From Rikenellaceae bacterium (GTDB lineage Bacteria > Bacteroidota > Bacteroidia > Bacteroidales > Rikenellaceae): a stretch of DNA of 32,309 bases. Positions 1 to 6,410 of this stretch are shown piece after piece; the first letter of the stretch is position 1; every line of letters begins with the position of its first letter. A program made the position numbers and the translations under genes. The stretch is taken from positions 1 through 32,309 of the forward strand of contig SUZQ01000017.1 in the NCBI GenBank assembly GCA_015059875.1. The letters run 5' to 3'. The notes under the pieces were generated by a model. The model searched no databases. It was not told where the DNA came from and saw only the letters and a list, made by a program, of their open reading frames with translations.

Positions 1-1
1 T

Positions 2-400
2 GAACTTGATGCAACAGCGGGGTTAGTATCATTGTTCGACACAAATTCACGACAAGTGCCTATCAGCCATTTACAAATCCCCGACCTTCCTCCTTGCGAT
101 GGAGCTCTATATGTACGAGGCGACTCAATGTATCCTCTGCTAAAAAGCGGCGACATCGTACTATATAAAGAGATACCCAACGGAGTGCAGAGCATCCTCT
201 GGGGCGAGATGTATCTGCTGTCGTTCACCCTTGATGGCGAAGACTATATTACTATTAAATATATACAGAAGGGGGATGATGAGCGCACTGTGCGCCTTGT
301 TAGCCACAACCCACATCACTCGCCAAAGGATATACCGGCAGACTCTATTCGAGCACTGGCACTTGTCAAGGCAAGTGTACGCTTCAACACAATGGGATAG
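2..400 (+). CDS. S24/LexA-like repressor, C-terminal part (5' end outside window)
   Basis: The reading frame is open from base 2, so the gene begins upstream; an internal TTG at 32 is not a convincing start. The visible 132 residues match the S24 peptidase-like domain of phage-type and SOS-type repressors: a VRGDSMYPLL stretch carries the expected serine nucleophile, followed by KSGDIVLY, and a later TIKYIQ stretch carries the expected general-base lysine. Family members have an N-terminal helix-turn-helix, which would lie outside the window, and respond to DNA damage by self-cleavage. In Bacteroidales such genes often belong to prophages or integrative elements. Whether this one controls a mobile element or is a stand-alone XRE-S24 regulator cannot be decided here. 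It ends at TAG and is followed by a hairpin terminator. Confidence 0.8.
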   Translation, partial: ELDATAGLVSLFDTNSRQVPISHLQIPDLPPCDGALYVRGDSMYPLLKSGDIVLYKEIPNGVQSILWGEMYLLSFTLDGEDYITIKYIQKGDDERTVRLVSHNPHHSPKDIPADSIRALALVKASVRFNTMG

Positions 401-457
401 CGTTTTTTCAGGAAGTTATCTTCCCGATGATACGCTTTTCACACACTTTTTACACAC

Positions 458-494
458 AAAAACAGCGAGGTACGCAATGTATCTCGCTGTTTTT
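458..494. terminator. Bidirectional hairpin terminator after the S24 gene
   Basis: Arms 458-472 and 480-494 pair over 15 positions (12 Watson-Crick pairs from the base, then one G:U, then two more) around a 7-nt loop. The arm ends are A5 and T5, so it can act as an intrinsic terminator in both directions. Confidence 0.75.
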
Positions 495-1111
495 CATTAC
501 ATTCCCACGATATTCAAGGGTGATTTTGCGTGTATTTTTATGTAGTTAAGGGGTAGTTTGAGCGTGATTTTCTGCACAAATTCGGGGGCATTTTGTCATT
601 AAGTAGCATTTTGAGCGTCAAAAATTACTTTTTTTTGTCCCCCTAAATGTCCCCCTAACGCTCACATTTGGTTTTGACCTTGCTTTTTCCGCTGTCCCCC
701 TAAATGTCCCCGTAATCGTCCCCCTAAACTCTATATTCTGTATTATGGTCGGAGTGCTATATGTGTCGTTTGAAAGGTGTTCGAGAACCGTTTGAACGCC
801 CGATTTGAACGCTTCGAAGTGCTATCGGTAGAGCATTATCGACAACGGCGCACAATCGCCTAAATTTGCCCCTCTGGTGGCGTTTGGCGTGGGTTTAGTC
901 ATAACTATACAGATACAACAACGCCCCGAAATTAGGCGGTTTATTGCCGTTTTTCAGGGCGATGTAACATTAACGCTCGAACGCTGCGTTCAAATTGCAG
1001 TCGAATGTAAAGCAAAAGTAACGCCGATGTAACATTTCGTTTTGCGAGACTTCGGGGCTGTCAATCTCTCTAACTCTTTGATAACTAAATAGGTTATATC
1101 TCTATACTCCT
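495..1111. other. Gene-poor interval with GTCCCC repeats
   Basis: No convincing gene lies between the S24 gene terminator and the receptor gene stop codon. The stretch holds five 12-bp GTCCCC units (637-660 and 694-729), a start-less minus-strand open frame at 618-821, and two copies of CGATGTAACATT (960-971 and 1025-1036). It may be the flank or a decayed end of an integrated element, but no integrase or attachment site is visible. Confidence 0.5.
637..729. repeat. Five 12-bp GTCCCC(C/G)TAAnn units in two clusters
   Basis: Units at 637-648, 649-660, 694-705, 706-717 and 718-729 share GTCCCCCTAA with small changes (the fourth has GTCCCCGTAA). Two units are adjacent, then a 33-bp gap, then three adjacent. 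All units keep the same phase modulo 3, so on the minus strand they read as repeated RGT/GTF tripeptides in one frame. Confidence 0.8.
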
Positions 1112-3403
1112 CTATACTGTTATACACATTTCGTTTTTACCCCCGTACAACATACGGCTCTTATTCTTGCTATTGTTTTTGAGGTCGAAGAGGTTGTTAT
1201 GCGACCACACCTCCCACTTGGCAGTGTTGAAGACATCGGTCAAGAGCACCGATACGGTCATAGCACCCTTCAAGAGGCGTTGCTTGATGCCTATATTCAT
1301 CTGGTGCGTGAGCGAGGTTGTCAACTGCGGATAGTATTGCGGTGTTGTCACAAAGTATTGGAGTTGAATATCTCCGCCCTTCCAAGGAGCGAAGTTAAGT
1401 AAGAGGTGGCTATTGTTTGTCCAGCCTCGATTGTCGATATGAGCACCCTCGAACACGCCCTCGGTAGTTACATAGTAGGTATTCGCACCCACCGAGAAGT
1501 TAAACCACTTCGCTGGTGTTACTTTCAACGATAGTTCGACTCCCGTTTTAAGGTCTTTGTCGGCATTGGCGTAGGTGGTTATAAGTCGCTCACCATCCAT
1601 CTTGGTAACTTGCGAGATATAGTCGGTGGTGTAGTTTACATATCCATTCGCAAAGAGATTTACCACCTCGGTACGAAGGTTATAGCTCAAATCCACCTTT
1701 GTTGCCTTTTCGGGGTCGAGGTGCATATTTCCCTGCTCGTAGGTCGTAGCATCGACCATACTCATATAAGGGTTGAGTTGCGGATATGTTGGGCGACCAA
1801 TACGACGAGAGAGAGCCAACGACAAATCTTGATTCTTGGCTACTTTATAGGTCGCCGAAAGGCTTGGTGCAACAAAAAAGTCATTCTCTCGCTCATTGAT
1901 TGCATCGTGCTTGCTATTGAGTGTTACGGTCGAGAACTCGCCACGCAAACCTACCTTATAGGTAAATTTCTTACCAATGCGTGAAGCGAACATTGCGTAT
2001 GCCGCAGGCACCAGTTCGGTGTGGAGCAGGTCATTGCTCATAGCCTCGGAGTATGCCCAATCCTCGCCCGACATCTCATAGAATTGGTGGTAAATAGTGT
2101 TATGGCGGTAAGTAAGTTTTGCTCCTGCCGAGAGTGTTCCAACCTTAAACTTGTGCTTGTAGTCTGCTTGCAGTGTAGGGATAAGCGGACTACCTCCCGA
2201 CACCGAGCGGTTTATCAACTCACCACCCAGCGAGTAGTACGATGGTCGCTCTCCCCAAATCTTCGACACCGAAGCACGAATTGTGATATCCGAAACCTCT
2301 GGCTTGATGATATGAGTGTAGACAACCGAGCCCTCGATATTCTCGCGATTCCACGATATATCGTTGTGGCGGAACTCCTCCCTGTCGGTAAAGGTATTGT
2401 GCAACTCCTGCTTGATATTGAGGTGCGGAATCATCACCTTCAAATCTACACTCAAACGGTTGCGAGGATTTATGCGAAAGTCTGCTCCGAGCGAGATATT
2501 GTTATTAAAGGTGTAGCGCGTAGATTGCATCTGCTGGAACACCTCGTACCTTGTGCTATGCACCTTGCGGTTGAGTGTCGAATTTACCACATCATCCTCG
2601 TACTTAACATTGTAGCTAAATCGCCACGAGGTCTTTGGACGATTATACGAAAGGGCGATATTGCCATTTGCGAAGTGGTTAAAACCATAGTTTGCAGCCA
2701 CCATACCACTAAATCCCTCGGCACGATTGCGCTTCGAGATGATGTTGATGATGCCACCAGTACCACCTGCATCGTGCGAGGCATCGGGGTTTGTGATAAC
2801 CTCAATGCTCTGAATATTTGCCGCAGGGATAGTCGAGAGATCGCTGGCGGTGGTAGGCACACCGTCCATCAAGACAAGGATATTCTTGTTACCACGAATG
2901 GCTATCTCATCGTTCGAAACGCTCACCGATGATGCCGAGCGCAAGACATCTATTGCCGTACCCTTGCTCGAAGCCATATTTGCCGAAGCGTTGATAGTGG
3001 TGTGCTCAACAGTGGACTTCTGCGCCACCTCCTTGCCCGTAACGACAACCTCTGCAACCTCGACAGCTGCCTCCTTTAATAGGATTGTTCCGAGGTCGAT
3101 ATGTGCCTTGTTGGGCACAATAAGCCCCTCATACTTCTCGTAGCCGATAAACTCTATCGCAAGACGATATTCGTCGGTGGAATGATTTGTTTTAAGTGTG
3201 AACTTACCCTCGCTGTCGGTAACAACTCCCGCAATGGGTGTTTTGTCTTGGTAAATCGCCACCGAAGCGTATGCAACAGGACTATTCTGCTGGTCGATGA
3301 CCTTACCTGAAAGCGTACACTTTGCCCCCTGCGCAAAGAGCGTAAACGGAACACAGCAAAGAGCAAGAATGAGTATTATAGAGGCAACTATCTTCTTTAT
3401 CAT
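1112..3403 (-). CDS. TonB-dependent receptor-like outer-membrane beta-barrel protein
   Basis: This 763-residue protein starts at the ATG at 3401-3403, just before a clear Sec signal peptide (MIKKIVASIILILALCCVPF, then ...FAQ); a longer frame upstream adds 13 residues that would bury the signal. After the signal come a carboxypeptidase-regulatory-like beta-sandwich (about residues 29-105), a plug domain (about 125-225, with RGNKNILVLMDGVP and GGTGGIINIISK), and a large C-terminal beta-barrel of the outer-membrane-beta-barrel type found in Bacteroidota. Such proteins import ligands across the outer membrane with TonB-ExbBD energy. No SusD partner, anti-sigma factor or sigma factor is adjacent, so this is not a typical SusCD locus and the substrate is unknown. 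It stands alone, transcribed leftward toward the repeat-bearing interval. Confidence 0.85.
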   Translation of the reverse strand: MIKKIVASIILILALCCVPFTLFAQGAKCTLSGKVIDQQNSPVAYASVAIYQDKTPIAGVVTDSEGKFTLKTNHSTDEYRLAIEFIGYEKYEGLIVPNKAHIDLGTILLKEAAVEVAEVVVTGKEVAQKSTVEHTTINASANMASSKGTAIDVLRSASSVSVSNDEIAIRGNKNILVLMDGVPTTASDLSTIPAANIQSIEVITNPDASHDAGGTGGIINIISKRNRAEGFSGMVAANYGFNHFANGNIALSYNRPKTSWRFSYNVKYEDDVVNSTLNRKVHSTRYEVFQQMQSTRYTFNNNISLGADFRINPRNRLSVDLKVMIPHLNIKQELHNTFTDREEFRHNDISWNRENIEGSVVYTHIIKPEVSDITIRASVSKIWGERPSYYSLGGELINRSVSGGSPLIPTLQADYKHKFKVGTLSAGAKLTYRHNTIYHQFYEMSGEDWAYSEAMSNDLLHTELVPAAYAMFASRIGKKFTYKVGLRGEFSTVTLNSKHDAINERENDFFVAPSLSATYKVAKNQDLSLALSRRIGRPTYPQLNPYMSMVDATTYEQGNMHLDPEKATKVDLSYNLRTEVVNLFANGYVNYTTDYISQVTKMDGERLITTYANADKDLKTGVELSLKVTPAKWFNFSVGANTYYVTTEGVFEGAHIDNRGWTNNSHLLLNFAPWKGGDIQLQYFVTTPQYYPQLTTSLTHQMNIGIKQRLLKGAMTVSVLLTDVFNTAKWEVWSHNNLFDLKNNSKNKSRMLYGGKNEMCITV

Positions 3404-3418
3404 AAATTCAAATTTTGG

Positions 3419-3427
3419 GTAAAGATA
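3419..3427 (-). promoter_or_regulatory. Possible -7 box for the receptor gene
   Basis: Read on the minus strand this is TATCTTTAC, one base off the Bacteroidota -7 consensus TAnnTTTG, lying 15 nt upstream of the start codon. A TTTTG at about 3451-3455 is about 22 nt further upstream, slightly long for the -33 spacing. Confidence 0.35.
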
Positions 3428-3583
3428 CGAAAAATATCGCAATACTGCCCCAAAATAACTGTTTCTTAATTACTGTGGCGCATGTAGTGAACCTTGTAGT
3501 TCTCTCATACGCCACCATTGCCTATTCACAACACATCTTTGGAAGATGCTTGATTTCAGAGCTTTACTTCCAAAAGATTTATT

Positions 3584-3591
3584 TACCTTTG
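3584..3591 (+). promoter_or_regulatory. -7 box of candidate small RNA
   Basis: TACCTTTG is a perfect TAnnTTTG match. The 13 bases CTTTGCACTCGCA that include its end are identical to the start-site region of the tRNA-Lys promoter at the right of the window. A clear -33 TTTG at the usual distance is not present. Confidence 0.5.
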
Positions 3592-3597
3592 CACTCG

Positions 3598-3730
3598 CAG
3601 CTTTTGGGCTTGATTACGACCTCCATGTAGCCTTCTATGTAGGATTTCGCAATTTTCGTAAAAACTAACACTGATAATCAATTAGTTAAAATAAAATAAT
3701 GGTAGCCGTTTTCGGGCAACCTTTTTTTGT
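3598..3730 (+). ncRNA. Candidate small RNA, about 130 nt
   Basis: A transcript from the box at 3584 would start near 3598 and end at an imperfect hairpin (GGTAGCCG / CGGGCAACC) followed by seven T. The segment holds no ORF: its only AUGs in good context (3625, 3637) are each followed directly by UAG. I do not recognise a known RNA family. The 3' boundary and the strand are inferred only from the promoter and terminator signals. Confidence 0.35.
3702..3728 (+). terminator. Terminator-like hairpin with T7 tail
   Basis: GGTAGCCG and CGGGCAACC form a short imperfect GC-rich stem around a T-rich loop, followed by TTTTTTT. It separates the candidate small RNA from the downstream micro-operon promoter. 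Confidence 0.5.
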
Positions 3731-3752
3731 GCTTTTTTCTCAAGTTTTTATA

Positions 3753-3773
3753 TTTTGACAAGAGTTGTCAAAA
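3753..3773. promoter_or_regulatory. Perfect palindrome TTTTGACAA-GAG-TTGTCAAAA (candidate operator)
   Basis: The two 9-bp arms are exact reverse complements around a 3-bp centre. The palindrome ends 8 bp before the -7 box at 3782 and covers the place where the -33 element should be, so a bound dimeric repressor would block the promoter. The regulator is unknown; no helix-turn-helix gene is adjacent. Confidence 0.65.
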
Positions 3774-3781
3774 CGCCACCG

Positions 3782-3789
3782 TACTTTTG
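3782..3789 (+). promoter_or_regulatory. -7 box for the three-ORF micro-operon
   Basis: TACTTTTG is a perfect TAnnTTTG match 29 nt upstream of the first ATG (3819). The predicted start is near 3796, giving a leader of about 23 nt. Confidence 0.55.
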
Positions 3790-3818
3790 CATCGTGAACC
3801 AATAAAAACAGTGGGGTT

Positions 3819-3941
3819 ATGACAGAGATTATTATCACGGTAGGAACTTTCTTGGCAAAGGGTTTGGCGGTTGCGTTGATGTTTGCGACCTGCGCAGCGA
3901 TATATTTGGTGGAGAGTAGGAGCTTTAAGGAGGAGGCGTAG
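3819..3941 (+). CDS. Tiny single-span membrane protein (40 aa), micro-operon ORF 1
   Basis: ATG to TAG encodes 40 residues. One hydrophobic span covers about residues 4-30 (TVGTFLAKGL, then AVALMFATCAAIYLV), followed by a short charged tail (ESRSFKEEA). I recognise no family. It is the first of three tightly packed ORFs in one direction, each separated by exactly 3 nt, downstream of a good -7 box and a palindrome and upstream of a strong terminator, which is the main reason to believe it is translated. It is too short for ordinary gene callers. Role unknown; being a single-span peptide it could be a subunit or regulator of a membrane complex, but this is guesswork. Confidence 0.55.
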   Translation: MTEIIITVGTFLAKGLAVALMFATCAAIYLVESRSFKEEA

Positions 3942-3944
3942 AGT

Positions 3945-4028
3945 ATGTTTGCAATATTGGTATTTATAGGTATGCTTGCCAATGTATTGGAAACGATATG
4001 CGGTGGCAGCGATAGTTGGAGCAGATAG
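3945..4028 (+). CDS. Tiny membrane peptide (27 aa), micro-operon ORF 2
   Basis: The ORF starts 3 nt after the stop of ORF 1 and ends 3 nt before the start of ORF 3. Residues 1-18 (MFAILVFIGMLANVLETI) are hydrophobic, followed by a polar tail CGGSDSWSR. No family recognised. The spacing pattern stop-3 nt-ATG on both sides suggests translational coupling. At this length the ORF could arise by chance; the support is its position between two better ORFs and its hydrophobic character, which matches theirs. Confidence 0.45.
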   Translation: MFAILVFIGMLANVLETICGGSDSWSR

Positions 4029-4031
4029 ATT

Positions 4032-4217
4032 ATGTGGTTGTTTTTGGCTATTCTTTTGGTGTTGGGAGTTGTTGGCTTGGTAGTAGGAAAGGCTGCGAGT
4101 AGCAACCCACCAAGTGGCGAGTGGGAGTGTCCGCACGGCTACGATGATTTCAGTTGTCAGCCTTGTTGTCCTCTTTATGAGCATTGTTGGGGTGAAAAAA
4201 AGCATATGGATGATTAG
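4032..4217 (+). CDS. Small membrane protein with Cys-rich tail (61 aa), micro-operon ORF 3
   Basis: The first 19 residues (MWLFLAILLVLGVVGLVVG) form one membrane span, followed by K20, a Ser/Pro linker, and a tail with five cysteines (C33, C42, C45, C46, C52) and histidines H35, H51 and H58. The core pattern is C-x8-C-x2-C-C-x5-C. If the lysine after the span marks the inside, the tail is cytoplasmic, where metal binding is likelier than disulfides; this is inference. No known family comes to mind. The last codons overlap the left arm of the terminator at 4196-4238, as expected of a gene that ends its operon. Confidence 0.65.
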   Translation: MWLFLAILLVLGVVGLVVGKAASSNPPSGEWECPHGYDDFSCQPCCPLYEHCWGEKKHMDD

Positions 4218-4238
4218 CAATCATCCATATGCTTTTTT
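4196..4238. terminator. Bidirectional terminator, 20-bp perfect arms
   Basis: Arms 4196-4215 and 4219-4238 are exact reverse complements around a 3-nt loop, with A6 and T6 ends. It serves the micro-operon on the plus strand and the permease gene (stop at 4258) on the minus strand. Confidence 0.85.
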
Positions 4239-4257
4239 AATGAGTGATTTCTGGAAT

Positions 4258-5529
4258 CTATCTCTTTCGCTCCTTTAGAACGAGATGTTCGAGAATCAAC
4301 ACTACGATAATTCCCATCACGAAGCCGTTGCCGACGATAGGGCGGAGAAGTGATGGAACGGCAGCCATAGCCTCGGCTGGTGCAAACGAGAGTACTACCG
4401 TGAGCATAATCGGCAGACCGAGAATCAAACCATCCTTGAACGAAAGCACAGCCTTCGTAGAGTGCATAATCTCCAAACCTGCGGCCACCTGTGTCGCCAT
4501 CAAGTAGAGCAACACGATACCCATAATTGGTTGCGGAATTGTGAGCAGTACCGCTACTGCCTGCGGGAAGAGAGCGAGAATAATCATCGCTACGGCTGCT
4601 GGGAGCATTGTGTAGCGCGATGCGCACGATGTCGAGGCTACAACACCCGGCGAGAGCGAGTAATCGACAACGCCAGGAACTCCTGCTGCACCGCTAACGA
4701 TATTCATAATGCCCGTAATGAGCAATCCGCGATTCTGACGGTGATTCATATCGGGTGCAGCTACGAACTCTCCGAGTGACTGCACCGAGCCCACTTGATT
4801 TATAAGGAGGGCGATATAGCAGAAGAGAAAAGCAATGATAACGCCTGCATCGAAGTTGTACTCAGTCAAAAAGAGCTTTGGTGTAGCTGTGTCGCTGACA
4901 AACTCCTTCGGAAATTCGGTCATACAGTAGTAGAATATCGCGCCAAGAATCATCGCAAGAATCACAACCATAGACTTCCAGATGCCGCGCAAAACCTTGT
5001 TTGCCCACGCCATAACAGCCACGCCGACAATTGCCGATACCAGCGATAGTCCTGCGTGAGCCTTATCTGCAAAGATTAAACCCACGATAGGTTTCGCCAT
5101 AGTGAACGATATGAGTATCACGATAGCGGCAACGATGCGCGGAGTGAAGATGCGCTGAATATACTTCATCGCTCCTACGGCAGCCAAGAGCGTTACTACC
5201 GCACCTCCGATAACCATCGAAGGGTAGATTGTCGAAGCCCCGTGTCCTTGCGATGCTGCGGCAATAACACCCATCAACAACACGGCGGCAGGGCCAGCCA
5301 CAAGCGGTAGGCGGTGTCCGCAGAGTACCTGAATAATGATTGTTACTCCGCAAATAGCAAAGAGCTTCTGCGTGAAGAGTACCACCTCGCCTTCGGGCGC
5401 GATAAATGTACTCGTTAAAACCACTGGCAGACAAATCATCAGCCACTGCAAGCCGTAGAGCAGAATCGCTCCAAAGCTCGGTTTGTCATCTATGTTATAT
5501 CTAAAATCCATATTAACAAAAATTTGCAT
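4258..5529 (-). CDS. NCS2-family nucleobase permease (uracil/xanthine type)
   Basis: A 423-residue polytopic membrane protein of normal length for the nucleobase:cation symporter-2 family, which takes up uracil, xanthine or urate with protons. The N-terminal YNIDDKPSFGAILLYGLQW is typical of the family, and the signature region reads VQSLGEF followed by RQNRGLLITG, matching QNxGxxxxTG. The substrate cannot be assigned between uracil and purines. The ATG at 5529 directly follows the TAG of the upstream GDPD gene; a second ATG at 5511 (MDFRYN...) begins where family members usually start and is an equally good candidate. The abutment with the GDPD gene indicates co-transcription, perhaps linking phosphodiester cleavage with base salvage, though no chemical link between the two is evident. 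Confidence 0.85.
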   Translation of the reverse strand: MQIFVNMDFRYNIDDKPSFGAILLYGLQWLMICLPVVLTSTFIAPEGEVVLFTQKLFAICGVTIIIQVLCGHRLPLVAGPAAVLLMGVIAAASQGHGASTIYPSMVIGGAVVTLLAAVGAMKYIQRIFTPRIVAAIVILISFTMAKPIVGLIFADKAHAGLSLVSAIVGVAVMAWANKVLRGIWKSMVVILAMILGAIFYYCMTEFPKEFVSDTATPKLFLTEYNFDAGVIIAFLFCYIALLINQVGSVQSLGEFVAAPDMNHRQNRGLLITGIMNIVSGAAGVPGVVDYSLSPGVVASTSCASRYTMLPAAVAMIILALFPQAVAVLLTIPQPIMGIVLLYLMATQVAAGLEIMHSTKAVLSFKDGLILGLPIMLTVVLSFAPAEAMAAVPSLLRPIVGNGFVMGIIVVLILEHLVLKERKR

Positions 5530-6324
5530 CTATTGACACATCTCCTCAATTATCCTCTTTGCGAGTGTCGGATTATCTGTTGTGATGTAGTCGATTCCGT
5601 GTTCGATACACCAGCGGATACCCTTCTCGCTATTTACTGTCCACGCATTTACGGTCATACCCAACTCATGCGCTTGACGAATCCACTGCGGCATAATTCT
5701 CAATATCGTGATGTTGTAATCTATGCCCGTACAACCGAGTTGCTTACATAGTAGCGGTGGATAGTCGCTACAAAGATAGGAAATTTTTGTTCCCGAAGGG
5801 GCAAGACGAGATAATTCCGAACACACGAAGGGGCGAAAAGCGATATATTCCACCTCGTTTTCTACTCCGTACTCCTTCACTTTTGCTAAAACGCGCTCTA
5901 CAAGCTCCGTTTCGCGTTCGGGGGTAGAGTGATTTTTTAGCTCGATAATGAGCTTTGTGCCTTTCGTGGAGCGAAGCTGCGCAAGGTACTCATCAAGGGT
6001 AGGCACAACCTCGCCACTTGTGAGCGAGATAGCCTGAATTTCCGCCTTTGTAGCGCGCTGAACATGCACCTTTGGCGATGCGTTTTTGGCTGGATGCCAA
6101 TCACCGTGAACAACGAGAAGTTCGTTGTCGGCAGAGAGGTTGATGTCGCACTCCGAACCCCAGAATCCCGCCTCTTGTGCCGCACGAAGGGCGTTGAGCG
6201 AATTTTTGGCTGCCCCCTCCGATGCGTGGAATCCGCGATGTGCGACAATCTGCGGAGCTTTGTATTGTGCCGATGCGACAACTGTAACCATAATTGCGAA
6301 AAATAGAGTTATGAATCTTCTCAT
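5530..6324 (-). CDS. Exported GDPD paralogue A (glycerophosphodiester phosphodiesterase family)
   Basis: Starts at the ATG at 6322-6324, which opens a Sec signal peptide ending SAQ (MRRFITLFFAIMVTVVASAQ); a longer frame relies on a TTG inside a hairpin. The 264-residue product has the GDPD TIM-barrel motifs: H29-R30-G31, metal ligands E58 and D60 (SECD), catalytic H73 in VVHGDWHP, third metal ligand E128 in IIELK, and a C-terminal AWTVN...DYITTDNP segment. All predicted catalytic residues are kept. The family hydrolyses glycerophosphodiesters to glycerol-3-phosphate and an alcohol; the Sec signal places it in the periplasm. It is the last of five tandem paralogues and abuts the permease gene. 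It is closest to copy C. Confidence 0.85.
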   Translation of the reverse strand: MRRFITLFFAIMVTVVASAQYKAPQIVAHRGFHASEGAAKNSLNALRAAQEAGFWGSECDINLSADNELLVVHGDWHPAKNASPKVHVQRATKAEIQAISLTSGEVVPTLDEYLAQLRSTKGTKLIIELKNHSTPERETELVERVLAKVKEYGVENEVEYIAFRPFVCSELSRLAPSGTKISYLCSDYPPLLCKQLGCTGIDYNITILRIMPQWIRQAHELGMTVNAWTVNSEKGIRWCIEHGIDYITTDNPTLAKRIIEEMCQ

Positions 6325-6347
6325 TCTTTTACGCTCTGTACTGTTCA

Positions 6348-6386
6348 AATAAGCCGAGTGACGAAACTATCCGCCCTCGGCTTATT
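6348..6386. terminator. Inverted repeat between GDPD copies A and B
   Basis: Perfect 11-bp arms AATAAGCCGAG (6348-6358) and CTCGGCTTATT (6376-6386) around a 17-nt loop. There is no proper T run on the minus strand, so it may be a weak terminator, a processing site or an mRNA-stability hairpin rather than a full stop. It sits in the 86-bp gap upstream of copy A. Confidence 0.5.
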
Positions 6387-6410
6387 GTTAGATGTATTCT
6401 CCTAAAGCGA

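Larger units (their letters stand above)
3404..3752. other. Intergenic stretch with hairpin and candidate small RNA
   Basis: No gene is seen. Contents: the receptor promoter region; an inverted repeat with 10-bp arms (one G:U) at 3476-3485 and 3507-3516; and a plus-strand promoter-like box at 3584 followed by a terminator-like hairpin near 3702-3728 (listed separately). Confidence 0.5.

Noticed and set aside
231..545. 104-codon frame overlapping the S24 gene end
   Set aside because: Runs through the terminator hairpin in another frame and has no domain; a chance frame.
2021..2932. 303-codon open frame on the plus strand opposite the TonB receptor gene
   Set aside because: It is antisense to a clear, motif-bearing gene, has no recognisable domain, and is explained by codon bias of the real gene.
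3625..3642. Two AUG-UAG start-stop pairs in the candidate small RNA
   Set aside because: Six-base motifs are expected by chance; nothing else suggests a ribosome-stalling role.
4214..4627. 137-codon minus-strand frame inside the permease gene
   Set aside because: Alternative frame of the permease gene; Ser/Gly/Tyr/Arg-rich, typical of a shifted frame.
6325..6348. TTG start for GDPD copy A
   Set aside because: It overlaps the hairpin arm and would put eight polar residues before the signal peptide.
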